Source: Nitratireductor aquibiodomus NL21 = JCM 21793 (GTDB taxonomy: Bacteria > Pseudomonadota > Alphaproteobacteria > Rhizobiales > Rhizobiaceae). From it: a DNA stretch of 64,000 nt. The translations under genes and the position numbers were made by a program. The notes beneath the pieces are model-generated. The model was not told the DNA's origin. It saw nothing but the letters and a program-made list of their open reading frames with translations, and searched no databases. Positions 18,892 through 27,820 of the stretch are shown here, in pieces (the stretch's first letter is position 1; every line of letters begins with the position of its first letter). The DNA lies in contig NZ_BAMP01000007.1 of NCBI RefSeq assembly GCF_000615975.1, positions 22,464 through 86,463 of the forward strand, in the 5' to 3' direction.

Positions 18892-19440
18892 ATGTCACAC
18901 ATCATCTTTCTGCACGGTGCTTCGAGCAGCGGTAAGTCGACGCTTGCGCGGGCGCTTCAGGCCGAGATCGAACTGCCATTCTGGCATATATCGATTGACC
19001 ATCTGCGCGACGCCGGGGTTCTCCCTACCAAGCGTTTCCGTTGCGGGGAGTTCGACTGGCACGCCTCAAGACCAGCCTTCTTCGAGGGGTTTCACAAGTC
19101 TCTGGCAGCTTATGCCGAGGCGGGAAACAATCTGATCCTCGAGCACATCCTTGACGATGAGCGATGGCTGCCCGGGTTGCAGTCGTTGTTCTCGCCGTTC
19201 GATGTGTACTTCGTAGGTGTTCACTGCCCTTTGCCTGTGCTGATCGAACGGGAGGCAGCGCGGGGAGATCGGCCCCAAGGCAGCGCGCGGCGTGATTTTG
19301 AAACCATCCATCTCGGGAAGACTTACGATCTGGAAGTTCAATCGCTGGACGGTGTTTCCCTTAATGCCGAGCGCATCCTGAACGGCTGGAGAACGGGACG
19401 GCGGAACTCGGACTTTTCAAGAAGTGCTGGCGCTGCCTGA
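18892..19440 (+). CDS. CPT-like phosphotransferase (chloramphenicol phosphotransferase family)
   Basis: A 182-residue P-loop kinase. FLHGASSSGKSTLARALQ is the Walker A region. DHLRDAGVLPTKRF and the long EAGNNLILEHILDDERWL segment match the chloramphenicol 3-O-phosphotransferase-like family, in which an Asp acts as base. VGVHCPLPVLIEREAARGDRPQGSARRD contains the arginine-rich lid; only GDRPQGSARRD is quoted as the key part. The name reflects the first characterised member; most genomic copies have unknown substrates, so no resistance phenotype is claimed. Start 18892 has GGAAG just upstream; in-frame ATGs at 18844 and 18871 are alternatives. Confidence 0.75.
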   Translation: MSHIIFLHGASSSGKSTLARALQAEIELPFWHISIDHLRDAGVLPTKRFRCGEFDWHASRPAFFEGFHKSLAAYAEAGNNLILEHILDDERWLPGLQSLFSPFDVYFVGVHCPLPVLIEREAARGDRPQGSARRDFETIHLGKTYDLEVQSLDGVSLNAERILNGWRTGRRNSDFSRSAGAA

Positions 19441-19446
19441 GAGCGC

Positions 19447-19683
19447 TCAGTCCTCGAACAGGTGCTCCATCTCGAAGGGATCGGGAGCGGGTTTTTCAGG
19501 GACGGTGCCTTCCGCCATCCGCTTTTTGTGGTGGGTGAGCGAACACTCGATGGAACAGAGAATGCCGCGATCCGCCCAGTAGGCGGGGCCGTTTTCGATC
19601 AGGCCCTCATAATAGGTAAAGCCCGGCGTTCCGAACATTTTTCCGCATTCGATGCAGCGGTTCTTTTCCGGTCTTGCAAGCAT
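19447..19683 (-). CDS. small cysteine-rich (zinc-ribbon-like) protein
   Basis: A 78-residue protein starting MLARPEKNRCIECGKMFGTP. The Cys residues are CIEC near the N-terminus and CSIEC around residue 45, a four-cysteine arrangement that suggests a zinc ribbon. The C-terminus is acidic and proline-rich. AAGGAAGGGG lies just upstream of ATG 19683, so the gene is probably real despite its size. I do not recognise a named family. It is transcribed away from the acyl-CoA dehydrogenase operon and shares its upstream region. Confidence 0.6.
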   Translation of the reverse strand: MLARPEKNRCIECGKMFGTPGFTYYEGLIENGPAYWADRGILCSIECSLTHHKKRMAEGTVPEKPAPDPFEMEHLFED

Positions 19684-19745
19684 TGAGGCCCCTTCCTTTG
19701 GAGGGTTTCTATCCTTCGGCCGGGAAGGCTGCAAGGTTTTCAACA

Positions 19746-19761
19746 TTGACGTTTACGTAAA
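19746..19761. promoter_or_regulatory. LiuR-like palindromic operator upstream of the acyl-CoA dehydrogenase operon
   Basis: TTGACGTTTACGTAAA is an imperfect 16-bp palindrome whose right part, TTTACGTAAA, is a perfect 10-bp one. From memory it resembles operators of MerR-type LiuR regulators that control branched-chain amino acid and acyl-CoA degradation in proteobacteria. It lies 139 bases before the acyl-CoA dehydrogenase start and 63 bases before the Cys-rich gene start. Regulator assignment is inference; no liuR gene is in the window. Confidence 0.45.
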
Positions 19762-19899
19762 AAGAAACTAGCAATCTTGCGCCAAGGTATGATGGCGGGG
19801 GTGTGGTCGAGCGGCTAGATTTTGGTCCCGGGCGCACGCTGGACAGTTTGGAGCGCGCCGCACTTACAGGCGCTGTCGGGACATCAGGAGGATTGCAGC

Positions 19900-21672
19900 A
19901 TGTATCGAGCCCCGGTCGACGAAATCGCCTTCACCCTGAAACATGTCACCGGGTTTGCCGCTGATCTTGATGCTGGCCGGTTTGGCGATCTCTCCGAAGA
20001 TCTGGTCGATGCGATCGTTGGTGAGGCCGGGCGCTTTGCGGCTGAGGAAATCGCGCCGCTTGCGAAAGTGGGCGACGAAAAGGGGGCGGTCTTAAAGGAC
20101 GGCACCGTCACCACACCGCCGGGCTGGGCCGATCTCTACCGCCGCTGGTGCGAGGGCGGATGGAACGGCCTTGCAGCGCCGGAGGAATTTGGCGGGCAGG
20201 GCCTGCCAACGCTGCTTTCGGTTGCGGCCATCGAGATGTGGAACTCCGGCTCCATGGCCTTTGCAATCGGTCCGACATTGACGGTTGGCGCCATCGAGGC
20301 GCTTGAAAAGCACGCGACGCCGGAACTGCAGAAGACCTATCTCGAAAAACTCGTCTCGGGCGAATGGATGGGCACGATGAATCTGACGGAGCCGCAGGCC
20401 GGGTCCGATCTCAATGCGCTCAAGGCGCGCGCGGAACCGGTGGGCGACGGCACCTATCGCATCTTCGGACAAAAAATCTTCATCACCTATGGTGAGCACG
20501 ATTTCACCGACAACATTGTGCATCTGGTGCTGGCAAGGCTGCCGGATGCACCGGCGGGAACGAAGGGCATTTCGCTGTTTCTCGTGCCAAAGTTTTTTGT
20601 CAATGACGACGGATCTTTGGGTGCGCGCAACGATGTCTTCTGCGCTTCCATGGAGCACAAGCTGGGCATTCATGCCTCGCCCACCTGCACTATGATCTAT
20701 GGCGACGGCAAATTCGGCGAGACGCCGGGCGCTGTCGGCTGGCTGATCGGCGAGGAAAACCGGGGGCTCGCCTGCATGTTCACCATGATGAACAACGCCC
20801 GTCTGGCCGTCGGTATGCAGGGTGTGGGGATTGCCGAAGCGGCAACGCAGAAGGCGATTGCTTATGCGCAGGAGCGCCGGCAGGGCCGTGCCGCCGGTGC
20901 GCCCAAGGATGGCGGGATGAGCCCGATCGTCGAGCATCCCGACATCAAGCGCACGCTTTTGACCATGAAGGCAGAGACTCAGATGGCGCGTGCGATCACC
21001 TATGCGTGTGCCTATGCGATCGACCGGGCACGGCTTGGCGAGGGCGACGAAGCGACAGCCTGGCAGGCGCGCGCGGATATTCTGACCCCCATGGCGAAGG
21101 CCTTTTCCACCGATGTGGGCGTGGAGGTCGCTTCGCTTGGCCTGCAGGTTCACGGCGGCATGGGCTATGTGGAGGAGACGGGGGCTGCTGCACTCTACCG
21201 GGATGCGCGGATCGCGCCGATCTATGAGGGCACCAACGGCATCCAGGCAATCGATCTGGTGATGCGCAAGCTGCCGCTTCAGGGCGGTGAGGCGGTGGTG
21301 CGTCTTATCGGCGAGTTGCGCGCTGACCAGAAATCGGTTGCCGAAGCATCCGGTCTGGGGGCGACTGGCGCAAAGCTTGCAAACGCGCTCGATGATCTGG
21401 GGGCGACGACCGATTTCATGGCCGGTGCTTTGGCCGAGGGGCGTGTGAACGAGGCGCTTGCGGGTGCGACGCCCTATCTCCGCCTTTTCTCGCTCGTCAT
21501 CGGCGTGGCCTTCAATGCACGGGCTGTTGCCAGCAACGAAAACCCCGGTCATGCCACGCTGGTGCGTTTCATGGCGGAGAACCTGCTTGGTGAGACAGGC
21601 GCGCTCAGGCAGCGTGTGATGGAGGGGGCGGAAAGCCTCGATGCGGCGGCCGACGCCCTGCTTTCGGCCTGA
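19900..21672 (+). CDS. acyl-CoA dehydrogenase (long form, DmdC/FadE-like)
   Basis: A 590-residue flavoenzyme that introduces the alpha-beta double bond into an acyl-CoA. Domains run N-terminal helical (about 1-160), middle beta (MNLTEPQAGSDLNALKARAE, about 160-280), C-terminal four-helix with MNNARLAVGMQGVG and LQVHGGMGYVEETG. GTNGIQAIDLVMRKLPLQGG leads into the extra C-terminal domain typical of the roughly 600-residue subfamily. That subfamily includes 3-methylmercaptopropionyl-CoA dehydrogenases, but many members have other substrates. AGGAGG nine bases before ATG 19900 fixes the start. The enoyl-CoA hydratase gene follows ten bases after the stop, so the pair should perform successive beta-oxidation steps. 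Confidence 0.93.
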   Translation: MYRAPVDEIAFTLKHVTGFAADLDAGRFGDLSEDLVDAIVGEAGRFAAEEIAPLAKVGDEKGAVLKDGTVTTPPGWADLYRRWCEGGWNGLAAPEEFGGQGLPTLLSVAAIEMWNSGSMAFAIGPTLTVGAIEALEKHATPELQKTYLEKLVSGEWMGTMNLTEPQAGSDLNALKARAEPVGDGTYRIFGQKIFITYGEHDFTDNIVHLVLARLPDAPAGTKGISLFLVPKFFVNDDGSLGARNDVFCASMEHKLGIHASPTCTMIYGDGKFGETPGAVGWLIGEENRGLACMFTMMNNARLAVGMQGVGIAEAATQKAIAYAQERRQGRAAGAPKDGGMSPIVEHPDIKRTLLTMKAETQMARAITYACAYAIDRARLGEGDEATAWQARADILTPMAKAFSTDVGVEVASLGLQVHGGMGYVEETGAAALYRDARIAPIYEGTNGIQAIDLVMRKLPLQGGEAVVRLIGELRADQKSVAEASGLGATGAKLANALDDLGATTDFMAGALAEGRVNEALAGATPYLRLFSLVIGVAFNARAVASNENPGHATLVRFMAENLLGETGALRQRVMEGAESLDAAADALLSA

Positions 21673-21682
21673 GGAGACGATC

Positions 21683-22417
21683 ATGAGCGAGCATGTTCTC
21701 ATTGAGCGGCGCGGTGCGGTGCAGGTCATCCGCCTCAATCGCCCGGAGAAGAAGAATGCCATCACGCGCGCCATGTATGCGGCAATGGCTGAAGCGCTGA
21801 AGGCGGGTGACGCGGATGAGGCGGTGCGCTGCCACGTGCTTCTGGGCCAGCCCGGCGCGTTTTCGGCAGGCAATGACCTTGCCGATTTCATGGCGGTGGC
21901 CGCCGGTGGCGAAGGCGGCGAGGAAGTCTATGATTTTCTTCTGGCGCTGGCCGGGGCGGGAAAGCCGCTGGTCTCGGGTGTGGATGGCATTGCGGTGGGG
22001 ATCGGCACGACGATCCACATGCATTGCGACCTGACCTTCGCCACACCTGAAACCGTGTTTTCCACGCCGTTTGTGGATCTTGGCCTTGTGCCGGAAGCGG
22101 GGTCGAGCCTGCTTGGCCCTTCGATCATGGGGCATCAGCGCGCCTTTGCGCTGCTGGTCGCTGCCGAAGGGCTGCCTGCGGAAGACGCACGCGCGGCAGG
22201 GCTGATCCACCGCGTGGTGGATGAGGGCGAACTGGAGAGTGCGGTCTTCAAGGCGGCGGAGGCACTTGCCGCAAAACCGCCCGAGGCTTTGCGCATCGCC
22301 CGGAATCTTCTGCGCGGTCCGCGCGACCATATTGTCGCGCGCATCGGGGAAGAGGGCGAGCAATTTCGCGCGCGTCTGAAATCGGACGAAGCGCGCGCGG
22401 CCTTCATGGCTTCATGA
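21683..22417 (+). CDS. enoyl-CoA hydratase/isomerase family protein
   Basis: A 244-residue crotonase-fold protein. RPEKKNAITRAMYAAMAEAL begins the fold. GAFSAGNDLADFM and GIAVGIGTTIHMHCDLTFA form the oxyanion-hole regions, and PEAGSSLLGPSIMG lies at the usual position of the second catalytic acid. It probably hydrates the enoyl-CoA made by the dehydrogenase encoded immediately upstream. GAGGAGACGATC precedes ATG 21683. Crotonase-fold enzymes also include isomerases and hydrolases, so the exact reaction is not certain. Confidence 0.9.
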   Translation: MSEHVLIERRGAVQVIRLNRPEKKNAITRAMYAAMAEALKAGDADEAVRCHVLLGQPGAFSAGNDLADFMAVAAGGEGGEEVYDFLLALAGAGKPLVSGVDGIAVGIGTTIHMHCDLTFATPETVFSTPFVDLGLVPEAGSSLLGPSIMGHQRAFALLVAAEGLPAEDARAAGLIHRVVDEGELESAVFKAAEALAAKPPEALRIARNLLRGPRDHIVARIGEEGEQFRARLKSDEARAAFMAS

Positions 22418-22486
22418 GCCGCAAGTAGCAGTGGGCCCCGAAACGTCATCGCCGAAATGAGCTGATGACGTTGGGGGCAACCGCGC

Positions 22487-23104
22487 TCAGGGGTAAAGCC
22501 GCTCGGTTTGCCAGTCTCCCTTTTCGTCGCGGCTGAAGACGACGCGGTCGTGCAGGCGGAAGGGGCGGTCGTGCCAGAATTCGATGGTCTGCGGAACGAT
22601 CCGGAAACCCGACCAGTGCGAAGGGCGCGGGATCGTGCCGATGGCGAATTTTGCAGTGTATTCGGCAACCGCTTTTTCCAGCGCGAAGCGGCTTTCAAGC
22701 GGTCGTGACTGTTTTGAGGCCCAGGCCCCGATACGGCTGCCGCGTGGACGCGAGGCATAATATTCGTCGGCCTCTTCGTCGCTCACCACTTCGACCGGCC
22801 CGCGAATGCGCACCTGCCGGCGCAGGCTCTTCCAGTGAAAGCACATGGCTGCTTTCTTTGCGCTCAGGACTTCCTGCCCCTTGGTGCTCTCGAAATTTGT
22901 GTAAAACACGAAGCCGCGTTCATCGAAGCCTTTCAGAAGCACCATGCGCACATTGGGCATTCCATCGGGGTCGACGGTCGCCAGAGCCAGCGCATTGGGA
23001 TCGTTGGGCTCGGATTTGGTGGCGTCTTCAAGCCATTCGGCAAAGAGCCGAAAAGGCTCGTCGCGCTCCGTGAAGTCACCGGATTTTAACGTCTCGTCAA
23101 TCAT
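22487..23104 (-). CDS. pdxH: pyridoxamine 5'-phosphate oxidase
   Basis: PdxH oxidises pyridoxamine or pyridoxine phosphate to PLP using FMN and oxygen. The 205-residue protein has the FMN-binding blocks [30 protein letters not shown] and [10 protein letters not shown], then [19 protein letters not shown] and the C-terminal [13 protein letters not shown] and LYP end characteristic of the family. ATG 23104 gives the usual N-terminus; the frame upstream is not conserved. PLP from this pathway is needed by ThrC and by the PLP lyase at 17.2 kb. Divergent from the lipoprotein gene. Confidence 0.96.
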   Translation of the reverse strand: MIDETLKSGDFTERDEPFRLFAEWLEDATKSEPNDPNALALATVDPDGMPNVRMVLLKGFDERGFVFYTNFESTKGQEVLSAKKAAMCFHWKSLRRQVRIRGPVEVVSDEEADEYYASRPRGSRIGAWASKQSRPLESRFALEKAVAEYTAKFAIGTIPRPSHWSGFRIVPQTIEFWHDRPFRLHDRVVFSRDEKGDWQTERLYP

Positions 23105-23177
23105 ACTGGCTGCCTGTTCGCTTATTCTACGGGGAGAATGCCGATTGTCGGGGGCAACGCAAGCGCCAGTTCGGGGT

Positions 23178-23597
23178 ATGGCCTTGGCTCTACGGCTTTC
23201 CCGGCGTCTTTTTTTTCCCGTGGCGGTCGCCCTTCTTGCCGGTTGCAGCTTGTCGGCCCTGGATCTGGAGGAGCCGGGCATCGACCCTTCGGTTGTGACC
23301 GGTTCGATTGCCCCCGCCCCGGAAACGACCCCGCCCGCACATCTGCCCGTGGGAACGGATGCGATGCTGCATGCGATGGTTGCCGAGATGGGGGAAATGC
23401 TCGACGGTGCGCCGCCGCTCTCCTGGGCCGATGAGGAAAACGGTGTGCGTGGTGTGATCTCTCACATATTTGATGACGGGACGTGCCGGCGCTTCGTGAC
23501 CACGCGCGAAAGTTTCGACGGTATAAGCCTTTATCGCGGCACCGCGTGCCCAAGCCCGGAATTCGGGTGGCAGATTCAGGCTTTTGAAGCGGTTTGA
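23178..23597 (+). CDS. surface lipoprotein (17 kDa antigen / RT0821-like)
   Basis: A 139-residue lipoprotein. The signal peptide has hydrophobic core [13 protein letters not shown] with a lipobox (LLAGC), so Cys near residue 20 would be lipidated. The mature part ends with [14 protein letters not shown] and [20 protein letters not shown], a two-cysteine pattern that I associate with rickettsial/rhizobial 17-kDa surface antigen-like proteins; this match is from memory. Likely located in the outer membrane. ATG 23178 is the only in-frame ATG that gives a sensible signal peptide, although its ribosome-binding site is weak. Confidence 0.65.
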   Translation: MALALRLSRRLFFPVAVALLAGCSLSALDLEEPGIDPSVVTGSIAPAPETTPPAHLPVGTDAMLHAMVAEMGEMLDGAPPLSWADEENGVRGVISHIFDDGTCRRFVTTRESFDGISLYRGTACPSPEFGWQIQAFEAV

Positions 23598-23683
23598 CGA
23601 ACGAAACCGGTGGAAGGTCTGGAATTTCTTCCTAACCGAACGCATATAGTGAACAACATCCCGAATTCACGAGCGTTTTGCCC

Positions 23684-23689
23684 TATAAT
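23684..23689 (+). promoter_or_regulatory. candidate -10 element (TATAAT) upstream of the dnaJ-like gene
   Basis: A perfect TATAAT lies 28 bases before the DnaJ start. No good -35 hexamer is visible at the usual distance, so this is only a weak candidate. Confidence 0.25.
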
Positions 23690-23716
23690 GGGGAACGACC
23701 AGGAACAGAGTTGCAC

Positions 23717-24672
23717 ATGCGCAATCCATATGACGTTTTGGGCGTGGCCAAAAACGCCTCGTCCAAGGAGATAAAATCGGCTTACCGAAAGCTGGCGAAG
23801 CAATATCATCCGGATCAGAAGCCGGACGATCCGAAGGCCAAGGAACGCTTTGCCGAGATCGGGCAGGCCTATGAGATACTGGGCGACGAGAAGCAGCGCG
23901 GCGCTTTCGACCGCGGCGAGATCGATGCCGAGGGCAAACCGCGTTTTGCTGGCTTTGAAGGCGCCGGTGCAGGTGGCGACCCGTTTGCGGGCTTCCGCCG
24001 TTCCGGCCGTGGCGGGCCCGGAGCCCAGCATTTCGAGTTCAGAAGCGGCGGTCCCGATGGCGCCGGCTTCAGCGGTGCGGACATTTTCAGCCAGATTTTC
24101 GGCGACGCATTCTCTCAGGGCGGCTCTGCAGGGCATGCCGGCAGGGGCGCCGTACGGCTGGTGGCACCAGACGTCCCACTGGCATGGGCGACCTGAACGC
24201 GACACTGGATGTCGACATTGAGGACGTGGCAAAGGCTGCCAAGGTGACGGCGATTTTCCCGGGTGGGCGGCGCATCGCGGTCAAGCTGCCACGTTATGTG
24301 GAGGATGGGCAGACCATCCGCCTCAAGGGGCAGGGCGAGGAGACGCCGTTCGGCGAGCGCGGCGATGCGCTGGTCAAGCTGCGTTTCAGGACGCATCCGC
24401 GCTACCGGGTCGAGGGGCGCGATCTGCATGTGGACCTGCCGGTGAGCCTGCGTGATGCGGTTCTGGGCGCGAAAGTGCCTGTCGAAACGCCGACCGGAAG
24501 GCTGGCGCTGACGGTTCCGGCGTGGACCAGCTCGGGCAAGGCGATGCGCCTCAAGGGGCAGGGGCTGCCGCGCAAGACCGAGGGCAATGGCGATCTCTAC
24601 GCCCATGTCCAGATCATGCTGCCGGAGGGCGGAGACCCTGCTCTGGAGGCATTGTTCCGCCAATCTGCTTGA
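23717..24672 (+). CDS. DnaJ/CbpA-like co-chaperone, frameshifted as sequenced
   Basis: The N-terminal J domain ([20 protein letters not shown]) contains the diagnostic HPD in [12 protein letters not shown], so it can stimulate an Hsp70 ATPase. A Gly/Phe-rich stretch follows (residues about 85-140). No zinc-finger cysteine repeats are present, so it is of the CbpA (type II) class. One base is missing near 24145-24155, in or near a GGGG run. After it the C-terminal substrate-binding domain continues with [35 protein letters not shown] and [20 protein letters not shown]. The restored length is about 318 residues. The next gene is fabI. Confidence 0.9.
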
Positions 24673-24827
24673 TGCCTTGGCCGGGCTGTGCGATAGGGCT
24701 GCCGGTTTATCGCATTGCGCGACCGGAGAATCGCCGGCACGTGCGGGTGCAGAACACAGGATGATGAAGCGGCGCGCCTTCAGGTGAAAGCATGACGCTT
24801 CGGCAATTGAATTCGGAGAACCATTCC

Positions 24828-25646
24828 ATGACCAATGGCAATGGCCTGATGGCCGGAAAGCGCGGACTCATTCTGGGGGTCGCCAACAACCGCTCGATCG
24901 CCTGGGGGATCGCCAAGGCATGCGCCAATGCGGGCGCGGAACTGGCGCTTACCTATCAGGGTGATGCTCTGAAGAAGCGGGTTGAGCCGCTGGCTGAAGA
25001 ACTCGGTGCGATTGTCGCCGGTCATTGCGATGTGACCGACATGGACAGCGTGGATGCGGTGTTCAAGAAGCTTGAGAAGGAGTGGGGAAAGCTGGACTTT
25101 CTTGTCCATGCGGTGGCCTTCTCCGACAAGGATGAGCTGACCGGCCGTTATGTCGACACGAGCCGCGACAATTTCCTGCGCAGCATGGATATTTCGGTCT
25201 ACTCGCTGACGGCGCTTGCAAAGCGCGCCGAGCCGCTGATGAGCGATGGCGGGTCGATCCTGACGCTGACCTATTACGGCGCCGAGAAGGTGATGCCGCA
25301 TTACAACGTCATGGGTGTTGCCAAGGCAGCGCTTGAGGCGAGCGTGCGTTATCTGGCGGTGGACATGGGTGGAAACAATATCCGCGTCAACGCGATTTCG
25401 GCGGGCCCGATCAAGACGCTTGCCGCTTCCGGCATTGGCGATTTCCGCTATATCCTGCGCTGGAATGAATACAACTCGCCCCTGAAGCGCGTTGTCACCA
25501 CCGACGAAGTGGGCGATTCAGCACTTTACATGCTCTCGCACCTTTCGCGCGGCGTGACCGGAGAAGTGCTGCATGTGGATTCAGGCTACCATGTCGTCGG
25601 CATGAAGGCGGTTGATGCTCCCGACATCTCCGTCGTGACGGAGTAG
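24828..25646 (+). CDS. fabI: enoyl-[acyl-carrier-protein] reductase (NADH)
   Basis: FabI performs the last reduction of each fatty-acid elongation cycle and is the target of triclosan-type inhibitors. The 272-residue protein has GLILGVANNRSIAWGIAKA (nucleotide site), the catalytic YYGAEKVMPHYNVMGVAKA segment with the Y-x6-Y-x6-K arrangement, and RVNAISAGPIKTLAASGI. GGAGA ten bases before ATG 24828 supports this start; an ATG at 24792 is less likely. The histidine phosphatase gene starts 15 bases downstream, suggesting co-transcription. Confidence 0.95.
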   Translation: MTNGNGLMAGKRGLILGVANNRSIAWGIAKACANAGAELALTYQGDALKKRVEPLAEELGAIVAGHCDVTDMDSVDAVFKKLEKEWGKLDFLVHAVAFSDKDELTGRYVDTSRDNFLRSMDISVYSLTALAKRAEPLMSDGGSILTLTYYGAEKVMPHYNVMGVAKAALEASVRYLAVDMGGNNIRVNAISAGPIKTLAASGIGDFRYILRWNEYNSPLKRVVTTDEVGDSALYMLSHLSRGVTGEVLHVDSGYHVVGMKAVDAPDISVVTE

Positions 25647-25661
25647 GCACGAAGGCGCATT

Positions 25662-26252
25662 GTGCTTCCATTGCTATACATCATTCGCCACGGCCAGACC
25701 GCTTGGAACGTGGAAGAGCGTCTGCAGGGACAGGCCGATACGGACATCAATGCGGTTGGTCAGGTTCAGGCCGACCGCAATGGCATCCGTCTTGCCGATC
25801 TTCTGAACCACGATGCTGACGGCTTCGATTTCGTTGCAAGCCCGCTGCGGCGCACACGCGAAACCATGGAGCGCGTGCGTGCAGGGCTTGGCCTTCCGCG
25901 CGAAGGCTATCGGACCGACCCGCGGCTGATGGAATTGAATTTCGGCGACTGGCAGGGCTTTACCTATGCCGAACTGGAAGCTGCCGAACCCGGCTGCACG
26001 GCGGGGCGCTCCAGCGACAAATGGGGTTTTGTGCCGCCCGGTGAAGCCGCCGAGAGCTATGAGACGCTCGCCGAGCGCGTAAAACCCTGGCTGGAAGAGG
26101 TGGAAGGCCCCACGGTGTGCGTGACCCATGGCGGGGTCATCCGGTCGCTCCTTTATCTTACGGGGCATGCTTCAAGCGACGAGGCCGCAGCACTCGTCAT
26201 CCCGCAGGACAGGATTCTCCGGTTTGACAACGGCGCGGTGGACTGGCTCTGA
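25662..26252 (+). CDS. histidine phosphatase (phosphoglycerate mutase-like) family protein
   Basis: A 196-residue member of the histidine phosphatase superfamily. The phosphoryl-accepting motif IIRHGQTAWNVEERLQG is at the N-terminus, ASPLRRTRETMERV is the second arginine region, LMELNFGDWQGFTYAE the acid region, and VTHGGVIRSLLY has the second catalytic histidine. Such proteins dephosphorylate varied small metabolites; a true glycolytic mutase is unlikely at this length. The start is a GTG at 25662. It follows fabI closely. Confidence 0.88.
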   Translation: MLPLLYIIRHGQTAWNVEERLQGQADTDINAVGQVQADRNGIRLADLLNHDADGFDFVASPLRRTRETMERVRAGLGLPREGYRTDPRLMELNFGDWQGFTYAELEAAEPGCTAGRSSDKWGFVPPGEAAESYETLAERVKPWLEEVEGPTVCVTHGGVIRSLLYLTGHASSDEAAALVIPQDRILRFDNGAVDWL

Positions 26253-26255
26253 AGC

Positions 26256-26504
26256 TTATTCAGGCAACAGCATGTCGGTGATCTGCTTCACGCCGTCATC
26301 GACTTCGCGGTAGGCCAGAATGACACTCATGCCCGGTTCGATGGCGGAGACGTCCATTTCGCCCGGCAGTTTGTAGGTCTGTCCATTGTCCAGGGTGATG
26401 GTCAGCTTCTCCGGGTCGACATTGGAGACCGTGCCCTCCGCATCAAGGGCGAAGGCGGAGGAAGCGAGCATGAATAAGCCCATTGCTGCAGCGAAAATGC
26501 GCAT
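26256..26504 (-). CDS. DUF1344 family exported small protein
   Basis: An 82-residue protein with signal peptide MRIFAAAMGLFMLASSAFAL. The mature part has GTVSNVDPEKLTITLDNGQT and YKLPGEMDVSAIEPGMSV, the pattern of DUF1344, a small periplasmic family common in rhizobia. It looks like a single small beta-barrel. AGAGG eight bases before ATG 26504 is the ribosome-binding site. Function unknown. It ends three bases from the stop of the convergent histidine phosphatase gene. Confidence 0.8.
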   Translation of the reverse strand: MRIFAAAMGLFMLASSAFALDAEGTVSNVDPEKLTITLDNGQTYKLPGEMDVSAIEPGMSVILAYREVDDGVKQITDMLLPE

Positions 26505-26705
26505 TCCATACCTCTCGGATTTCGACTTGGGCACCAGTTCTCGTGGCGCGGATTCGAACGATTTCTTAAACCACCTAAATGTGTCAAAACTTGCGCATTA
26601 AGCAATCCGGTTTGACCACATTCGCAAAGGTCAATAGAAGCGGGGCGACCGGCCGGCGACAACAGCGCAATGGTCGCTCTGTCTGATCTGTGGAAGCCTG
26701 CATTC

Positions 26706-27806
26706 ATGTCTCACAACACATTCGGCCATCTGTTTCGTGTCACCACCTGGGGCGAGAGCCATGGCCCGGCCATCGGCTGTGTGGTCGACGGGTGCCCGCC
26801 GGGCATTCGTTTCACGCAGGCCGACATCCAGGCCGAGCTCGACAGGCGGCGGCCGGGGCAGTCGCGCTTCGTCACGCAGCGGCGTGAGCCGGACGCGGTG
26901 AAGATCCTGTCAGGTGTGCTGCCGGACGAGGATGGTGAAACGCTGATCACCACTGGCACGCCGGTTTCCATGCTGATCGAGAATGTCGACCAGCGCTCCA
27001 AGGATTACGGCGAGATCGCAAAACGCTACCGGCCGGGGCATGCCGACTACACCTATGAGACCAAATACGGTCTGCGCGACTATCGCGGTGGCGGGCGCTC
27101 TTCGGCGCGCGAGACCGCAACGCGGGTTGCTGCCGGCGCGCTTGCCCGCAAGGTGGTGCCGGGCATGACTGTGCGCGCCGCTCTGGTTGCCATGGGCGAA
27201 AAGGAAATCGACCGGGCGAACTGGACCTGGGATTTCATCGGTGATGCGGAAAACCCGTTTTTTACGCCGGACCCGAAGTCCGTTCCGGTCTTTACCGAAT
27301 ATCTCGATGGCATTCGCAAGGCCGGCTCCTCGGTGGGGGCAGTCATTGAGGTGGTGGCGGAAGGGGTGCCGGCGGGGCTCGGTGCGCCAGTCTATGCCAA
27401 GCTTGATCAGGATATCTGCGCCAATCTCATGTCGATCAACGCCGTCAAGGGCGTTGAGATCGGCAACGGTTTCGAGGCGGCGCGCATCACCGGCGAGGAA
27501 AACGCCGACGAGATGAGGATGGGCAATGACGGCACGCCGCGTTTCCTGAGCAACAATGCCGGCGGCATTCTGGGCGGCATCTCCACCGGTGAGCCCATCG
27601 TCGCGCGCTTTGCCGTCAAGCCGACCTCGTCGATCCTGACGCCGCGCCAGAGCATCGACAGGGATGGCAATGAGGTCGACGTTCTGACCAAGGGCAGGCA
27701 CGACCCGTGTGTGGGCATCCGCGCCGTGCCGATCGCCGAGGCGATGGTTGCCTGCGCGATTGCCGATCATTACCTGCGCCACCGCGGCCAGACAGGCCGC
27801 ATCTGA
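26706..27806 (+). CDS. aroC: chorismate synthase
   Basis: AroC converts EPSP to chorismate, the end of the shikimate pathway, using reduced FMN. The 366-residue protein is complete: [20 protein letters not shown] at the start, [55 protein letters not shown], and [19 protein letters not shown] near the end, all signature regions. The start at 26706 is the conserved MSHNTFG. ribBA starts 15 bases after its stop. Confidence 0.97.
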   Translation: MSHNTFGHLFRVTTWGESHGPAIGCVVDGCPPGIRFTQADIQAELDRRRPGQSRFVTQRREPDAVKILSGVLPDEDGETLITTGTPVSMLIENVDQRSKDYGEIAKRYRPGHADYTYETKYGLRDYRGGGRSSARETATRVAAGALARKVVPGMTVRAALVAMGEKEIDRANWTWDFIGDAENPFFTPDPKSVPVFTEYLDGIRKAGSSVGAVIEVVAEGVPAGLGAPVYAKLDQDICANLMSINAVKGVEIGNGFEAARITGEENADEMRMGNDGTPRFLSNNAGGILGGISTGEPIVARFAVKPTSSILTPRQSIDRDGNEVDVLTKGRHDPCVGIRAVPIAEAMVACAIADHYLRHRGQTGRI

Positions 27807-27820
27807 CGGAGTTTTCTTGC

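Noticed and set aside
19798..19830. tRNA-like start (GTGTGGTCGAGCGGCTAGA) before the acyl-CoA dehydrogenase gene
   Set aside because: It resembles the D-arm of a serine or leucine tRNA, but no anticodon stem, T-arm or CCA-side acceptor pairing follows.
20092..21891. 599-codon antisense frame across the acyl-CoA dehydrogenase gene
   Set aside because: It is a shadow of a GC-rich gene: the sense strand carries complete family motifs, and the antisense product matches nothing I know.
27807..27820. FMN riboswitch before ribBA
   Set aside because: Only 14 bases separate aroC and ribBA, far too few for the aptamer.
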